Shown here: piece after piece, positions 1 through 12,375 of the stretch | Layout: each line of letters starts with the position of its first letter | How positions within the stretch are numbered: position 1 is the stretch's first letter | Assembly: GCF_000715075.1 (NCBI RefSeq) | Contig: NC_134081.1 | Coordinates: 66,265,153-66,329,152, forward strand | DNA from: Nicotiana tabacum | Taxonomy: Eukaryota; Streptophyta; Magnoliopsida; Solanales; Solanaceae | Reading direction: 5' to 3' | DNA length: 64,000 bases | Made by a program: the position numbers and the translations under genes | Notes under the pieces: generated by a model | Seen by the model: the letters and a program-made list of their open reading frames with translations, nothing else | Database searches by the model: none | Told to the model about the DNA's origin: nothing

Positions 1-1231
1 GAATGAATTTGAGCGATTTGGAGCTTTAAAGTCTGAGTAAAAGCCCAGGGGATTAAACCAGGACTGTGTTCAGGGGTCGAAGACCAAATCTGGACGTCAA
101 AAATCGAAGTTTGAGCCGTACTCTGAGAAAAACCCTCTGCCGCGGCTCGTAGGGCACCGCGGCTGCCTAAATCCCATTATATGTCAAATTGTTAGCTCTC
201 TGGATTTCCCCACTAATGCCCCGCATGAAGCGTCGCCCCATGCGGCACGCCTGTGCAATGTTTACAGAGTGAAAATCCTATTTCGGCTAGGAGAATGAGG
301 TTTCATTTGGGCCCGACCCTATTTGGTATAAATACATGAAAAATTGTTATTTTCTGTACTTTTGACACATATTCGACCTAAGGAGGCTAAAGAGGAGTTG
401 GAAGAATACAAGAACAATGATTTCATCATTCCTTCCTCAGTCAAGACCCGAGTTTAGATTGAATTTATGTTTTCCTATACTTTAATTTTATTTGTGATGA
501 ATTGCTCCATATCTATGGATTAGTTCTCTTTAGGGTTTGATGGATTTGGTGTATTGATGATTGTTTGTGTATTATAACTCTAGTTTTATGTATTGAAGCG
601 TTTTTGGATGATATAATTGTTGCATCTATATTCACTAGTGCATGTAGTCGAGAGAGGCATAACTTGTGATATCTTTGCATTATATCGTGGGTTGTATTCA
701 TAGATTCTTTTAAGTAATTGAAAGAGGCTAGTTGAATCATTGATTAAACCTAGTTAGGAGAATAATCGAAAGTGATTTTCCTAAAGACCAATCCACCATG
801 CATTCTTGCATATTTTCACGTGCTTATATTGGTTCATCTTGTGAGGTTAAGACTTAATCGAAAGAGGAGTTTTTGCTGAACGGTTGAATTAATAATTAAG
901 TGAATTCGAGAGACTCACTTGAACATTTGAAGTGAATTATCTAGAGTTAGATCCCGAACAACTATCTTGCACCTTTCCTATCAAAACTCTAGCTTCTCAC
1001 ATTGATAACTTTCTTTGCTTATTCCTTGTTTCGATTGTCATTAGTCAATTGCTTTAGATTCTTAGTTAATTTTAGTTAATAATCATATAAATCTCAATGG
1101 TTGATTCTCCTGGATAGCAACCAAGCTAGAAACTACGAGAACACTGTTTAAATCCAATCCATGTTGATACGATATTATACTATACTATATTTAATTAGCG
1201 ATAAGAATTTAAGAGTGTTTTGCGCTCGTCA
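1..1231 (+). repeat. 5' LTR of Athila-like element E1 (left end outside window)
   Basis: The segment is repeated at 13752-14054 and 20452-21239, which is the 3' LTR of the same element. It ends in ...GCTCGTCA and is followed six bases later by a tRNA-Asp-type primer binding site, which fixes the right border. The segment holds a CpG-rich stretch at about 130-265 (words such as CCGCGGC and CATGCGG) and a TATA box at 327-334. The LTR start lies left of base 1 and is not seen. Confidence 0.85.
327..334 (+). promoter_or_regulatory. TATA box of E1 5' LTR
   Basis: TATAAATA lies about 60 bases downstream of a CpG-rich segment. By analogy with other LTR promoters, transcription would start some 30 bases further on. 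The matching part of the 3' LTR has been lost at the deletion junction near 20451, so only this LTR keeps the box. Function is inferred from motif and position. Confidence 0.6.
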
Positions 1232-1236
1232 AAGTT

Positions 1237-1252
1237 TGGCGCCGTTGTCGGG
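1237..1252 (+). other. primer binding site, tRNA-Asp type (E1)
   Basis: TGGCGCCGTTGTCGGG matches the complement of the plant tRNA-Asp 3' end (TGGCGCCGTTGCCGGGGA) with one change over 16 bases. It sits five bases after the LTR end. This primer choice is usual in Athila/Tat-lineage Ty3/gypsy elements. Confidence 0.85.
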
Positions 1253-2554
1253 TTTGGCAATCAATAGTGTTTGAAATAGTTTGTAGTGCTAATTCAAGAT
1301 TTTTTTCTTTTTATTTCTATTTTCCCTTTTTACGTTTGGTGTTCTTTGGCTGTGCGCAGGTCACAGGTTAAGATTGGTGAATGACTCGAGCTTCTACGAA
1401 AGAAGTGATACCATACGAGCCAGAGATAGAAAACCAATTGCGTGTCACGACCCAATTTCCCCTCCGTTTGGGTATCGTGATGGCACCTAGTTTTAGGGAC
1501 TAGGTAAGCCTAACATTTATTGAAACAACAACAGTAATTAAATAACATCTAACAATTTGAAATAGAAATCTCTTAAAATTTACAATTGCCAAAACCGATA
1601 GTACAAGTCATAAGCTCTACAGAGTGTTTGCTAGAAAACTTCTAAATACAACTGTCCAGAAATAAGAATAAACAGTGCAAAATGAAAACTTGAAGGTGAC
1701 TCCAAAGCCTGCGAGCACTGCAGCAGGTCTACCTTGAGTCTCCACAGTAACGACCCGCACAGCTACTAACGAATAAATACATGGATCTGCACAAAAATGC
1801 ACATAAGTGTAGAATGAGCATACCACAGCGGTGCCCAGTAAGTTTCAAGACTAACCTCGGTGGAGTAGTGACGAGGAACAATCAAGACACCCACTGGTCT
1901 AATAAACTCAACAAGTATAAGTATAGGAACAACAGAAATATGATATCTACATGAAAACTATGCAACATGACTAAAATAAAGTAATTGCAATAAGAAAGGA
2001 AACCACAAGTATCAGCGGAATACCATAAAAATGACACAAAAAAGTGAACGGGGTACAACCTAAATCCGGAAGTACAAATACAGCAAGGACAAGTAATAAC
2101 TCAGCAACTACAACCCCCTTTACATCAGGTTTTTAGTCATCAAACTCCACGAGGTACCGAACCTCGGATAAATCACAACTCACGGGTCTCAATACCTGGA
2201 CCCTAAAACTTGGCATCCTGTGCCATCATAACACCTCATAACCGCACTAACGACTCACGTGCCAATAGAGTCATTCTCACATAGAAGGCAAGTAAACAAG
2301 GGTAAGAATCCATGCTCAACAATATCAAGAAAACCTCTTATCCGATAAGAGTGCTCAACTACATGTAGGTTTGTGCAAGTGTCCTAACATAGTCCATACC
2401 AGCAAATAAGCATAAGGAAAAAGAACGGAGAGAAAGTAGAATATTTTCTCACAACTTTCACAAGATAAAGCTCACACATGTAAGTGTACTACTACACAAA
2501 CATCAACAACAAGAATGCCCCTAGGCAATCACAAATCATCACAAATTAATCCCT

Positions 2555-2835
2555 GACACAGCCCACCTTGTCTTGCCACACGTGCATAATAATGTTCCCA
2601 CCTTGTCTCGCCCCATGCGCAACCCACATATATATATCCCGCCTTGTCACGCCGCATGTACAAATATCAATAGTAACAATAGCACGGCAGAAACCTCGTG
2701 TAACCCCATAACAAAGAGATATCAACAAAAGGCACTCCCGAGATACCGTCTCGTAGTCCCAAAAGTAAATGCTCAACAGGGGATCTCCCGAGGTACCGCC
2801 TCGTAGTCCCAAAAGTAAATATGCAAGAACAACAA
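2555..2835 (-). repeat. short tandem repeats inside SL1
   Basis: Two repeat types lie side by side. At 2555-2660 a unit containing CCTTGTCTCGCC occurs three times. At 2727-2826 two units of about 50 bp contain hairpins CGAGA-TACCG-TCTCG (2739-2753) and CGAGG-TACCG-CCTCG (2789-2803). The two stems differ by a compensatory A-T to G-C change while the loop is constant. The same unit is found in SL2 and E2 LTRs. Confidence 0.75.
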
Positions 2836-4084
2836 GTACAACAGGAACAATAACACTAATACAAGGGTACGACAAATAAAGTAACTCAAGAACCTTCGAT
2901 CGCAAGAAACGGTAAAACTAGTTTGCAAGGAATAGCGATAATAAAGAATACTAGGCGTAATAAGAACAGCTCAACAGGGAAGAAAATAATATGTAACAAT
3001 GATCCCACAATATACGGTTCAACAACAAGAAAACTAACACTAGTCAAATAATTCCAAATAAGGGAAAATCAACTAAGGCATAGGATATCTAAGCTTCTTT
3101 TAAGTTTGGAAAATTACGAATGAGATGCAACAAATTCAAATAAAGGTAAGCGGCAGAAAGATAACCATAACCTCAATTAAGGGTGAACATTTACAAAAGG
3201 GATAACTACAACTTCAAATAAAGATAAGCAGTTAGGGGAAAGATAACATGGCAATAGAAGAGATAACAATTTCAGTTAAGGCACAGATGACTCAAATAAG
3301 CATCAAGGGCGGATCATGAAGCAATTAATTCTAATTAAAACAAGTAGAGGTGAAACTAGTAATTTAGAAACGTAATCATAACGAAAACAACTGCATATTC
3401 AGTGAATACAAGGACCTAAGAACCCTAAAAGGCCAACTTTTCACAAATAAATCCGAGCATGTACTCGTCACCTCGCGTACACAGACTACAATTAGCATAG
3501 AAGACTCAAATCCTAAGGGGTACTTGCCCCACACGAAGTTAGGCAAGATACTTACCTCAAAGAAGACAGACCGATACTCTAAAAATAAACTTCTCGGGTG
3601 AAATGACCTCGGGCAGCTCAAATCTAACTAAAATAACTTCAAAGCACAATTAAAACTCATAAGAAACTATTCCAGATCATAAAGCATCAATCTTTATCAA
3701 AAATCTAAAAATCGACCCAAAGGTCGACCACCGGGCCCGCACCTCGGAACCCGATAAATTTCACAAAACCCGAACACTCATTCCGATACGAGTTCAACCA
3801 TACTAAAATCATCATTCCGATACCAATTCGTCCCTCAAATAATGATTTTTCATTTTGAAAATGTTCTTCAAAAATCACTATTTCCTCAACTCAAAACACA
3901 AATTAAATAATAAAAATAAAGATAAAATCATGGAATATATTAAATTCTAGGTGAAGAACACTTACCCAATCGATTTGCTTGAAAAACCCACAAAGAATCG
4001 CTCAAAACCGAGCTCTAGAACTCCAACAATGGTGAAAATGGAAAACCCTCGGAATAGAGTACTATTTATTCTACCCAGGTCTTA

Positions 4085-4245
4085 AAGCATCGCGAACGAG
4101 GAAGGGTGATCGCGTTCGCGAAGAAAAAAAATGAAGGCTGCCAGAAGACCCTTCATGAACGCGAGCAAAGGTACGCGAACGCGAAGCACAAGGGACATGG
4201 ATCTTTGCGAACGTGAAGAGGACACGCGAAAGCGAAGAGTAAATA
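4085..4245 (-). repeat. CpG-rich word array in SL1
   Basis: About 160 bases are packed with variants of GCGAACGCGAAG and CGCGTTCGCG, in contrast to AT-rich surroundings. It is followed, on the minus strand, by an AATAAATA TATA-like box near 4066. The equivalent array in related LTRs lies about 650 bp further in; SL1 has lost the sequence in between. Confidence 0.6.
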
Positions 4246-5109
4246 ATCGGCCGGGTCATTACTCTGCGATAGGTGAGGAAGGAAATAAATCTCATCGACA
4301 CATTAAGAAAGGTTAGGCAATACTCAACCAAAGAACTTATGACTGGAAACGGTGATGATAATTTAGATTTGGCTACAAAAGAGGCAGCCTAACAACGAGA
4401 AAAAGCTGCACAGGATGCTGAGGAGACAGCTATCAGAGAAGCGCAAATTATCTATGAAGAAGAGAGGGGTCAGAGAATTGCTCAAAATCAACCTTGGATG
4501 CAGAACAGTTCAGAAATATAGCTCCCATGCCTAGGAGATCATTGGGAGATTATGCTAGACCAGTCTACAATCAAAGCTTATCAAGTGTTAGACCACCTCC
4601 AACTGCAGCAACAATTTCGAGTTGAAGCAAGGGTTGCTTCAAGCACTTCAGAATTTTTGTGTCTTCAGAGGTAAGATGAACGAAGATCCAAACACATATC
4701 TAATGGACTTCGAGGATATTATGAATACCTTTGAATATAATGTTGTGTTACAAGATGCAGTGCACTCAAGGGAATTCCCCTTCACACTCAAAGATGATGC
4801 AAAGCAGTGGCTTCAAAGCTTACCCACATGATCGATTAGAACATGGGAGGAGATGACCAGAAATTACGTGATAAATATTTCTCCTCAGCTAAGACGGGCA
4901 AGCTTAGAAGAGAAGCATCCATAACTTCTGCCAGAAAGAGACCGAGACTATTTTTGAAGCATGGGAGAGGTATAAGGAGATTGTTAGAAAGTGTCAACAT
5001 AGTGGAATTGAACATACTTGAAAAAGATCAATATGATACTTGTCGTAAAATAAAAATAATACATGTTATATAAATAAAATAAACAAGAGGAAAAAATAAT
5101 ATAGTGTTG

Positions 5110-5256
5110 GTGTTGGGATCGTACAAATGTCTCTGAAGCACGCGATTCGACCCATCCTTCTCTTGTGCCGTCTTTTTTCTTCTTCTTGTGGGTCTCCGCA
5201 AAGACCTCAGCATAAGTCACATCTCCCCCACGATCCTTTTTCTGAAAATTAAGAAG

Positions 5257-5320
<64 letters not shown>

Positions 5321-6480
5321 GCATACTTGTAAAACTAAGAATATTTTATAATAAAATTACCATTCTCAAACGATGGGCTGCAAAGCTAATTGAACCTTCA
5401 GTATGCAACGCTCCACCCTTAGTAGAAGCTCTATTTAACTTTGCATGTTCACTCTTCTTGTTCCACTCAGGGGTATTCCACTTCGCCAAGAGCTGACTCC
5501 AGACATCTTCAAGTATCTAATCAGACCTGGTACAACCTTTCCTAGCATCATGATGTGAATCTGATATCTGCTTTTGTGCTCTCTTCTCGAAGTTCTCATT
5601 CACCCAATTTTCAAGTGTAGGCTGCCATACGTACCTAACTTGCAAAGTTGAATAAATAATATTAGACGAATGAGGATAAGTAATAATAAAAATTAACTTA
5701 TTCTTACCTTAAATTGTTACCACATATTCATTCTGATCTGGTACGACATCTGTCACCAGGAATTCTACGGCTCATAAAAAAATGGCTTCATAGATTCCAT
5801 CACCATATACGTGGCCTGAAAGGATGGCAAAAACTTGCATTTAATTTAACATATAAAATTTCATTAAATTCATTATATGCAAAATTTTATTGAAAGAGTT
5901 TAAAAGGAAATTGAAGGAAAACTCACCCGTAGCCATAGGGAACGATAACCAGCTAATGAAGATGATCGTATTGTACAGTCCTTATAGTACAGTGTCTCAC
6001 GGTACCAACAATTGTAGAAGTACTGGTAGATGGGGATGCAGCTGTGAGAGAGCCTCCAATATCCAAGTTCGATATACTTGGAGTGGATGATGATGGAGAT
6101 GATAATTGATTGGACGATGTATGAGGCACAAAAGATGAACCACAATGCTGGCTACTATGATGGCTCGGGGATGCAATCGATGGTGAGCCACCGAGCTGAC
6201 TAGTAGGATCGGGTGGGGAAGAAGCTGGGAAATGAGGCGTAGGTATAAAATTAATGGTGGTTGAAGCTGAGCCACCATGAGAAGGCATGGAGTAAAACTG
6301 AAGAGATCTAGACGGGGAAGGGACTTTGAAAAAGTCAGATGACTGTGAAGCTGGCATGGAAGGACTAGGAGGCATATGAGGAGGTCTCATATTTGGTGTA
6401 GGTGGAGGAAGCTCACTTGATCTAGGTAAAGTGTATTTTTTCTTCTTAGATTTTTTTATTTCTTTACTGTGAGAATCCAT
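5110..6480 (-). pseudogene. TNP1-like (plant Transposase_24, Ptta/En/Spm) protein, broken
   Basis: Translation starts best at 6480 (MDSHSKEIKKSKKKK), giving a basic N-terminus followed by a region very rich in Pro and Ser to about 5960. Further exon-like pieces follow on the minus strand: a tract with ENWVNENFEKRA and NRASTKGGALHTEGSISF (about 5640 to 5370), then MTYAEVFAETHKKKKKDG with RASETFVRSQ (5220 to about 5110). These are hallmarks of the second protein of plant CACTA elements, which in En/Spm binds subterminal repeats and helps excision. Introns probably separate the pieces; one contains the TA repeat at 5259-5313. The C-terminus after RASETF is missing because the element is truncated there. 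Family recognition is good; exon borders are approximate. Confidence 0.75.
5259..5313. repeat. (TA)n microsatellite
   Basis: An uninterrupted TA dinucleotide run of about 55 bases lies in a putative intron of the CACTA TNP1-like gene. Confidence 0.95.
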
Positions 6481-6679
6481 CTGTTTAATAAATATAAAAT
6501 ATTTACATGTAAAAAGAATTAACATAAAAAATATAAACATAAAGTATACATAATAAATATAACAATATAAACATAAAAACGAAGATGTCATTAATAATAT
6601 AAAGTAATAATATTACATATTACAATGAAGCTCATCATAACATATAAATACTGAACAAGTCATAAAACACACAAATAGC

Positions 6680-9600
6680 TTAATCCTCATCACTTGTTTC
6701 ATTTTTATTTTCTTCATCATATAATTCTTCATCGCTTGTTTCCTCACCATGCTCAGTTAAAATTGATCTTAGGACAGAAGGATTGAATTCTTCGTATAGG
6801 CCGTTGCTATCCTGCAATTCATCTGCTAATTCATCATCCACTACTGTTTCAACACTTGAAATATCATTTTGGTACGCTACATCTAATGCATCCTCGACTT
6901 CAACTCAACCCACTGGATTAGATTTTATCATTACCCGCCATGCTGACTTATTCTTGCACAAAGGATAAGGTACATAATACACTTGTTTCATATTTTGTAC
7001 AATAATAAATGGGTCATAGAGTATATACCTCCCCGTGTGCTTTATTTCAACAATTTTATATTGAGGATGCACTTTCGTACCTCTAATTGTTGTTGGGTCT
7101 TACCACTTACACCGAAAGAGTACCGATATTTTCATTGGCCAACCCACTTTATACTCAAGTTCTATGATCTCTTGAAGCACACCGTAATAATCAATATCCC
7201 CATCGGCTTTCACACACACACCACTATTATTTGTTTTCTTATCCTTAGACCATTCTTCTGTATGAAACTTGTACCCATTCATAAAATACTTTTACATCTT
7301 TATGACTTTAGGATCAGGTCCCCAAGCTATATCTTGTAAAAAATGGTCATTTACGCCATTAACTGGATTATGAACCTATAAAGGGTAAAATAATTTAGAA
7401 TTATTTAAATATATATAACTTATTATAATTTACCGTTAATAAGACCATATTGAAAATTAAGTAACACTTACAAACTCTTTAAACCATTCTGAAAACTTTG
7501 GATAAACAAGCTCTTGCCCATATGTACCAACAAACCAACTGTCCGACAAAATAAAAAATGTAATTACTTAAAACGATGATGAATCTTTAATATATGTCGG
7601 TAATAATATAAATGTATACTTACTTATAGTAAGGTTGGACCTCTGGGCATTTCAAAATCACATGTGTTGTAGCTGACTTTAGTTCCATCTCACTCAAAGG
7701 TCATTTTGAACTACGTTTTGGACCGCCTTTACCTAGTTGATCGAATATCGAAAATGGTGGATATGAAGGATCGGGGCCTCCATCATCATGCCGATCAGGT
7801 CTATTTCTCAAACATGGAACGTCATGTTCAAAATAATATGAACAAAAACAAGAAGTTTCTCTAGCTACATATGACTCACAAATCGATCCTTCAATCCTAG
7901 ATCTATTTTTTACAGTCCGCTTACATTTGCCAATAATCTTGCATATTAGCATTATTTTTAGAAGGAATAATGTTAAAATGAAACACATAAGGATTAATGA
8001 TTAATAGTCACTAATTACCTCTCAAATGGATACATTCATCTGCATTGAACTGGCCCTCTAAGCCATGCCTCTTGTGCAAGGTGAATAGGAATATATTCCA
8101 TCACGTCAAAAAACCAAGAGGGAAAATTTTCGCCAACTTGTTTTAAGTTACGCAAATGTTACGCTCCATGTAATTTAGGTTCTCCACCCTCATGGTGCTA
8201 GAACACAACTCCTTGAAAAATAATCTTACCTCTGTGATGGGCTTCTATATTCTATCAGGCAATGCACTAAATGCAACAGGCATCAAAGATTCAATGAAAA
8301 TGTGACAATCGTGGCTTTTCATAGACGTCAACTTTCCTTCTTTCATATCAACACACCTAGACTGGTTTGATGCATACCCATCAAGCATATTCAAATTATT
8401 AACCCAATCACAAATCTCTTCAGGTTAAATGTAAATGTAAAACTGGCCTTGGGTTTCTGAATCTTGCTGTTCAAATATGTCAGGTACAACTCACTTCGCC
8501 TACAATATTCCTTTAAGTCCATCTTGGCCTTCAAGTTATCCTTTGTCTTGTTGTTGACATCCATCATAGTATTAAACAAGTTGTCAAAAAAGTTCTTCTC
8601 GATATGTATGCTATCAAGATTATACCAAAGAAGATTGTGCTTCCAAAAAGGTAACTCCTATAATATGCTCTGTTTAGTCCAGTTGTGTGTAACACCATAA
8701 CCAGATATCTTTTTAGCCAAGGGATACTCTGTTACCTTAGGTAGATCCCTAACTCTGTTCCAAATCTCTTATGGAGACAAGAAGGATGGTGGCTCCTCAT
8801 AATCAGTTTTGTTCTTCATAAATGCACTAGTATTTCTCCTGAACTCATGATCCATTGGCAAAAAGCGGCGATGGCAGTCAAACCATGTATTATTACCTCC
8901 ATGTTTCAAAGTGAATGCCTTTGTATCTTCCATACAAGTCGGGCAAGCTAACTTTCCGGCAGTCGACCACCCAAACATCATTCCATAAGCAGAAAAATTA
9001 TTTATAGTCCACATCAAAGCAGTACGCAATCTGAAGTTTTTCTTTGTTGACACATCATATGTTTCTACGCCTTGATGCCACAATAACTTCAACCCATCAA
9101 TCAAAGGCTGCATGTAAACATCAATCAACTTTTTTGGATTGCGTGGATCTGGAACAATACAAGTTAGAAACAAATATGGACTTGTCATACATAACTCAGG
9201 TGGAAGATTATATGGCGTAACAAACACCGACCAACATGAATATGGTGCAGCAGAGACTATAAATGGAGTGAATCCATAAGCGCATAATCCCAACCTAATT
9301 TTTTTTGGTTCACTAGCAAAGTCCGAGGACATCCTATCGAAATGCTTCCATGCTTCTCCATCTGATGGATGACATAGAACACCATCCGACCTTCTATGCT
9401 TATAATGCCATCTCATATGATGAGCAAAGCTCATTGATGCATACAACCTCTTTAACATTGGTATAAGGGGTAAGTAGTGTATCGCCTTCACCGGGATCTT
9501 ATTCTTTTTATCATTTATGGCATCCTTGTAACGAGGCTTGTTATAAAATTTATAGTTCTCTAGAGATGCATCATACTTATAGAATAGCATGCAACCATTC

Positions 9601-10273
9601 TCACAGCAATGAATCCTCTCTGATGAAAGACCCAACTTGGAAACCAATTTTTTTGCCGTGTAGAAATCTTTGGGTAGATAAATGTTACTCGGATTAAGTT
9701 CATTCATAAGCCCAATGATAGAATTCATGCCCGATTGAGTAATAAAACTATCCGACTTAATCTGAAGTAATCGAACAGCAACAGACAACTTGGAATGCAC
9801 TGAGCCTTCATACAACGGACAACTAGCTTCCTCTAACTCTTTGAAGAACTTCTTAGTCTCATCATTTAGTCCAGATTGAGCCCCCAGAAACATCTCAAGG
9901 CATCCCTCATCATGTCATTGAATCTAGAATTTTCAACATTATTCTCCATTACGGGACTACCCTCCTCACCACCAAAAGAATTATGAAAATCAACATCATT
10001 TATGCTATCTAGATTCTCCCCATGAGCAGTCCACACATAATAATTTTTCATAAATCTTATTTTAAAAAGATGACATGTAATAACATCTTCTCCCAATAAC
10101 TTAACACACTTGCATTTCACACAAGGACACCTAATCGTTCCTTCAATACGAAAATCATCAAGTGTCCTTCCCTTAGCAATAAATCTAGAAACCCCTTCTT
10201 TAAATTCATCCCTTAACCCCACACGATTAGGATGATTCCTATTATACATCCATCTACGATGCGCAAATGTCAT
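6680..10273 (-). pseudogene. TNP2-like CACTA transposase, frameshifted
   Basis: The minus-strand frame starting at 10273 (MTFAHRRWMYNRNHPNRVGL) carries the transposase-associated zinc-binding domain, with a CPCVKCKC cysteine cluster. It shifts frame near 9890, where the next frame opens with MFLGAQSGLNDETKKFF and runs to 8769 as the Transposase_21 core (374 codons uninterrupted). A stop then precedes the continuation EIWNRVRDLPKVTEYPLAKK, and decayed DUF4218-like sequence follows to about 8040. A DUF4216-like block with NGYKFHTEEWSKDKK lies at 7370-7090. The C-terminus is acidic (LYDEENKNETSDED) and ends with a stop at 6680-6682. In CACTA elements this protein cuts and joins the transposon ends in the nucleus. 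Several stops and at least one frameshift make this copy inactive. Confidence 0.85.
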
Positions 10274-11326
10274 CTACACAAATAAAAAAAATTAGAAGTT
10301 TACATATTTATTTTATTTATACTACTTACTAAGTTATATTCTCCCAAAGGTTATCTAAATAGTTTAATTATATATTTTACTATAATACGTGAGTGGTTTC
10401 AATATTAATATGTACATTAAACAATTGTAAGACAAAAGAGTCCTAAAACATAAAACTTAATCTAATTTATTTCAAATTAGCATATGATAGCGCTCTAATA
10501 TTTAATTGATTGCATTTTCTTCATTTTGTTCCAATAATAAATAATATAATTAACACATTGATAGGGCATGGAGAATTTTCAAATGAAAATTCGAAACAGA
10601 GAAGTATTAGCACTTAAGTTGTTTGTTAACTAACATAACTAGAATGTAAATTCTAACTCTTTAAAATATTTTTCTACCCTAACTATTATAACCTAAATTA
10701 TACCAAGTATTAGCACTTAAGTTGTTTATTTAGTTATTTTTTTATATAAACAAGAATTCCATACTTATTCTAATTTTTTTTTTGATTTACTATTGGATAC
10801 ATACAAGTATACTAGCCATTTTCACAAAAACATCTAACTAAAAAGAAAAAAATAGCTAATTAATCTAAACAAGTAAACTTTTAACAAGTCACTATATACG
10901 TATTATATTTCAAAAATTATTGCTAATTTATCTATACTATATTGGAAATTATATAGCTAATTTACACATACTATTTTGTTAAATTAATGCAAAAAACAAA
11001 ACCTGGAAAACGACCAACGGATCTGCTGCCGAACCACCACCGAAGGGGAGATGAGCCGCAGGATTCCTGCACCAAAAATGAGTTAAACAACTTGGGAACA
11101 AACAATTTGGGGGGGGGGGAGGGGGGCTAGATGGGGAAATGGAGTGGGTGAGGGAGAGGGAGAGTGAGAGAGAGAAAAATCATACGTTATATGGTTAGAT
11201 TAGAGGAGAAAATCAAGAAATAGAGCGGGCGGGGGCAAAAGAGGAGAGGGGAGTAGAGGGGAAGAGAGGAGAAAAATCTAGAGAAGAAAGAAGAAAAATG
11301 GGTTAGGGTTGTATTACAAAAAACGA
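10274..11326 (-). other. CACTA 5' region without recognisable gene
   Basis: Between the transposase start and the terminal repeats lies AT-rich sequence (10274-10990), then a purine-rich part with a run of ten G near 11110 and GAGA-type repeats to about 11290. It probably holds the transposase promoter and leader, but no clear TATA box or reading frame is visible. Confidence 0.5.
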
Positions 11327-11691
11327 TTTGCGACCGAATCGGTCGCAAATTTGAAATTTAAATTTTCAAATTGCGACTGATTCGGTCGCAAATCCCGTTG
11401 ACCATCCAGACCTCGTTTTTATTGCAGATTCCGACCAAATCGGTCGAAATATTTAATTTTATTTTTTTAATTTTAATTTTTTCGATTGATTCAGTCACAA
11501 ACTATAAAACTATTTTCGCGGTATTTTTTGCGTAATTGAGGGACGGAATCAGTTGGAATTTTGAGCCAAAAATTTAAAAAAAATATTAACATGTATTTTT
11601 AATAAACTTTCCAACCGAATTAGGCGAAAATTGCGACTGAATTAAATCGGTCGGAATTATTCAGTCTCAAATTTGCTGATTTTTAGTAGTG
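11327..11691. repeat. CACTA terminal inverted repeat and subterminal palindromes
   Basis: The end TTTTTAGTAGTG (11680-11691) is the terminal repeat. Upstream is an array of variants of GCGACCGATTCGGTCGC. The first copy is a perfect inverted repeat: TTTGCGACCG (11327-11336), a 3-base spacer, CGGTCGCAAA (11340-11349). Weaker copies lie near 11373, 11428, 11480, 11550 and 11625. Such subterminal repeats are the binding sites of the TNPA/TNP1 protein in En/Spm; that role here is by analogy. Confidence 0.8.
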
Positions 11692-12375
11692 ACTTACCAT
11701 TCACAGAAGTTCTCTCACAAATGCCTGCTTATGCCAAATTCTGTAAGGAGATCCTTACAAAAGAAGAGGAAGATAGAAGAGCCCTTAGTGGTCAAGCTCA
11801 CAGAGCATTGCAGTGCGATATTGCAAAATAAACTCCCACAAAAGTGTGGAGATCCAACGAGTTTTAATGTTCCTTGCTCTTTAGGAACTATTAATTTTGA
11901 TAAGTCTTTATGTGATTCTGGTGCCTCAATTAATTTAATGCCTCTATCTATTTACAGGAAATTGGAGAAGGAGATCGGAGAGATAAGGTCCGCACCAATA
12001 TCTTTGCAGCTGGCTGACCAAATGACTTTAATACCCGAGGGGATAGTGAAAGATGTTTTAGTTCGGGTGCATAAGTTCGTATTTTCTGTGGATTTTATAG
12101 TAGTAAAAATGGAGGAAAACAAAGAGGTCCCCCTTATCCTAGGAAGACCAATCTTAGTAACGAGTAGAGAAATATTGGATATACATGAGAGGAAACTCAT
12201 GCTTATAGTGGGTGAGGAAACTGTGACGTTTAAGATGGATATAGAAACGGGGGTGCGAAAAGGAAAACCAGCTGCAAGTGTTCAGTGGAAAGTGAAGTTC
12301 TCGAATGAGAAGTCTGCAGGGAGTGAGAAAGATAAGTGTGGGGGGTGTACCCCAAGAATACTAAGAAGAAACTGA
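11692..12375 (+). pseudogene. E1 gag-protease linker and aspartic protease
   Basis: The first bases read LPFTEVLSQMPAYAKFCKEI, the usual Athila linker before the protease. A frameshift near 11755 leads into KKRKIEEPLVVKLTEHCSAI and then an open stretch to 12375. The protease active site reads LCDSGASINLMPLS, followed by VPLILGRPILVTSREILD, the flap and ILG-type motifs of Ty3/gypsy aspartic proteases. The enzyme normally cuts the Gag-Pol polyprotein. No reverse transcriptase, RNase H or integrase follows: after the stop the sequence goes directly into non-coding DNA up to the polypurine tract. The element would therefore need enzymes supplied by relatives. Confidence 0.85.

Larger units (their letters stand above)
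1443..4263 (-). mobile_element. SL1, solo LTR of a Tekay/Del-like Ty3/gypsy element
   Basis: Read on the minus strand it starts next to CCCGGCCG and ends GGTCGTGACA, like the LTRs of E2 and N, and is clearly related along its length to SL2 (57149-60784). It has no primer site, gag or second LTR, so it is a solo LTR left by LTR-LTR recombination. Flanks are ttgcg (1438-1442) and ctgcg (4264-4268), a target duplication with one mismatch. Compared with SL2 about 600 bp near its start is missing. Splice-like signals on the minus strand are GGGTAAGTG at 3959-3967, GAGGTAAGTA at 3549-3558 and TTTTTGTGCAG at 1787-1797. Confidence 0.88.
1381..5018 (+). pseudogene. gag: E1 gag, split by SL1 and cut short by the CACTA insertion
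   Basis: A reading frame opens at ATG 1381 and runs to 1442, is interrupted by solo LTR SL1, and continues in the same frame from 4269 once SL1 and one target copy are ignored. In-frame stops follow at 4270 (TAG where CAG is plausible), at a TAA about 60 codons on, and at a TAG near 4518. The capsid-like part at 4622-4830 contains NEDPNTYLMDFEDIMNTF and a following FPFTLKDDAKQWLQSLP block, the usual Athila/Tat gag signature (RNA-binding capsid precursor). Further gag sequence with small frame changes is seen to about 5015. The C-terminal part with the zinc knuckle is missing: after the CACTA element at 11692 the sequence is already at the gag-protease linker. The protein cannot be made. Confidence 0.8.
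5019..11691 (-). mobile_element. CACTA (En/Spm-type) DNA transposon, truncated at its 3' end
   Basis: The right end finishes in TTTTTAGTAGTG at 11680-11691, the reverse complement of the CACTACTAAAAA terminal inverted repeat. Inside, on the minus strand, are a TNP2-type transposase (10273 to 6680) and a TNP1/Transposase_24-type protein (6480 to about 5110). At the left no CACTA terminus is visible: the second protein breaks off and the sequence passes into E1 gag at about 5016-5020. The right flank starts with act (11692-11694) and act also occurs at 5016-5018, but without the left terminus this duplication is uncertain. The missing end of the transposon and the missing gag C-terminus of the host element are best explained by one deletion. 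Confidence 0.88.

Noticed and set aside
5016..5018. act as left target duplication of the CACTA element
   Set aside because: A three-base match is expected by chance fairly often, and no CACTA terminus lies beside it.
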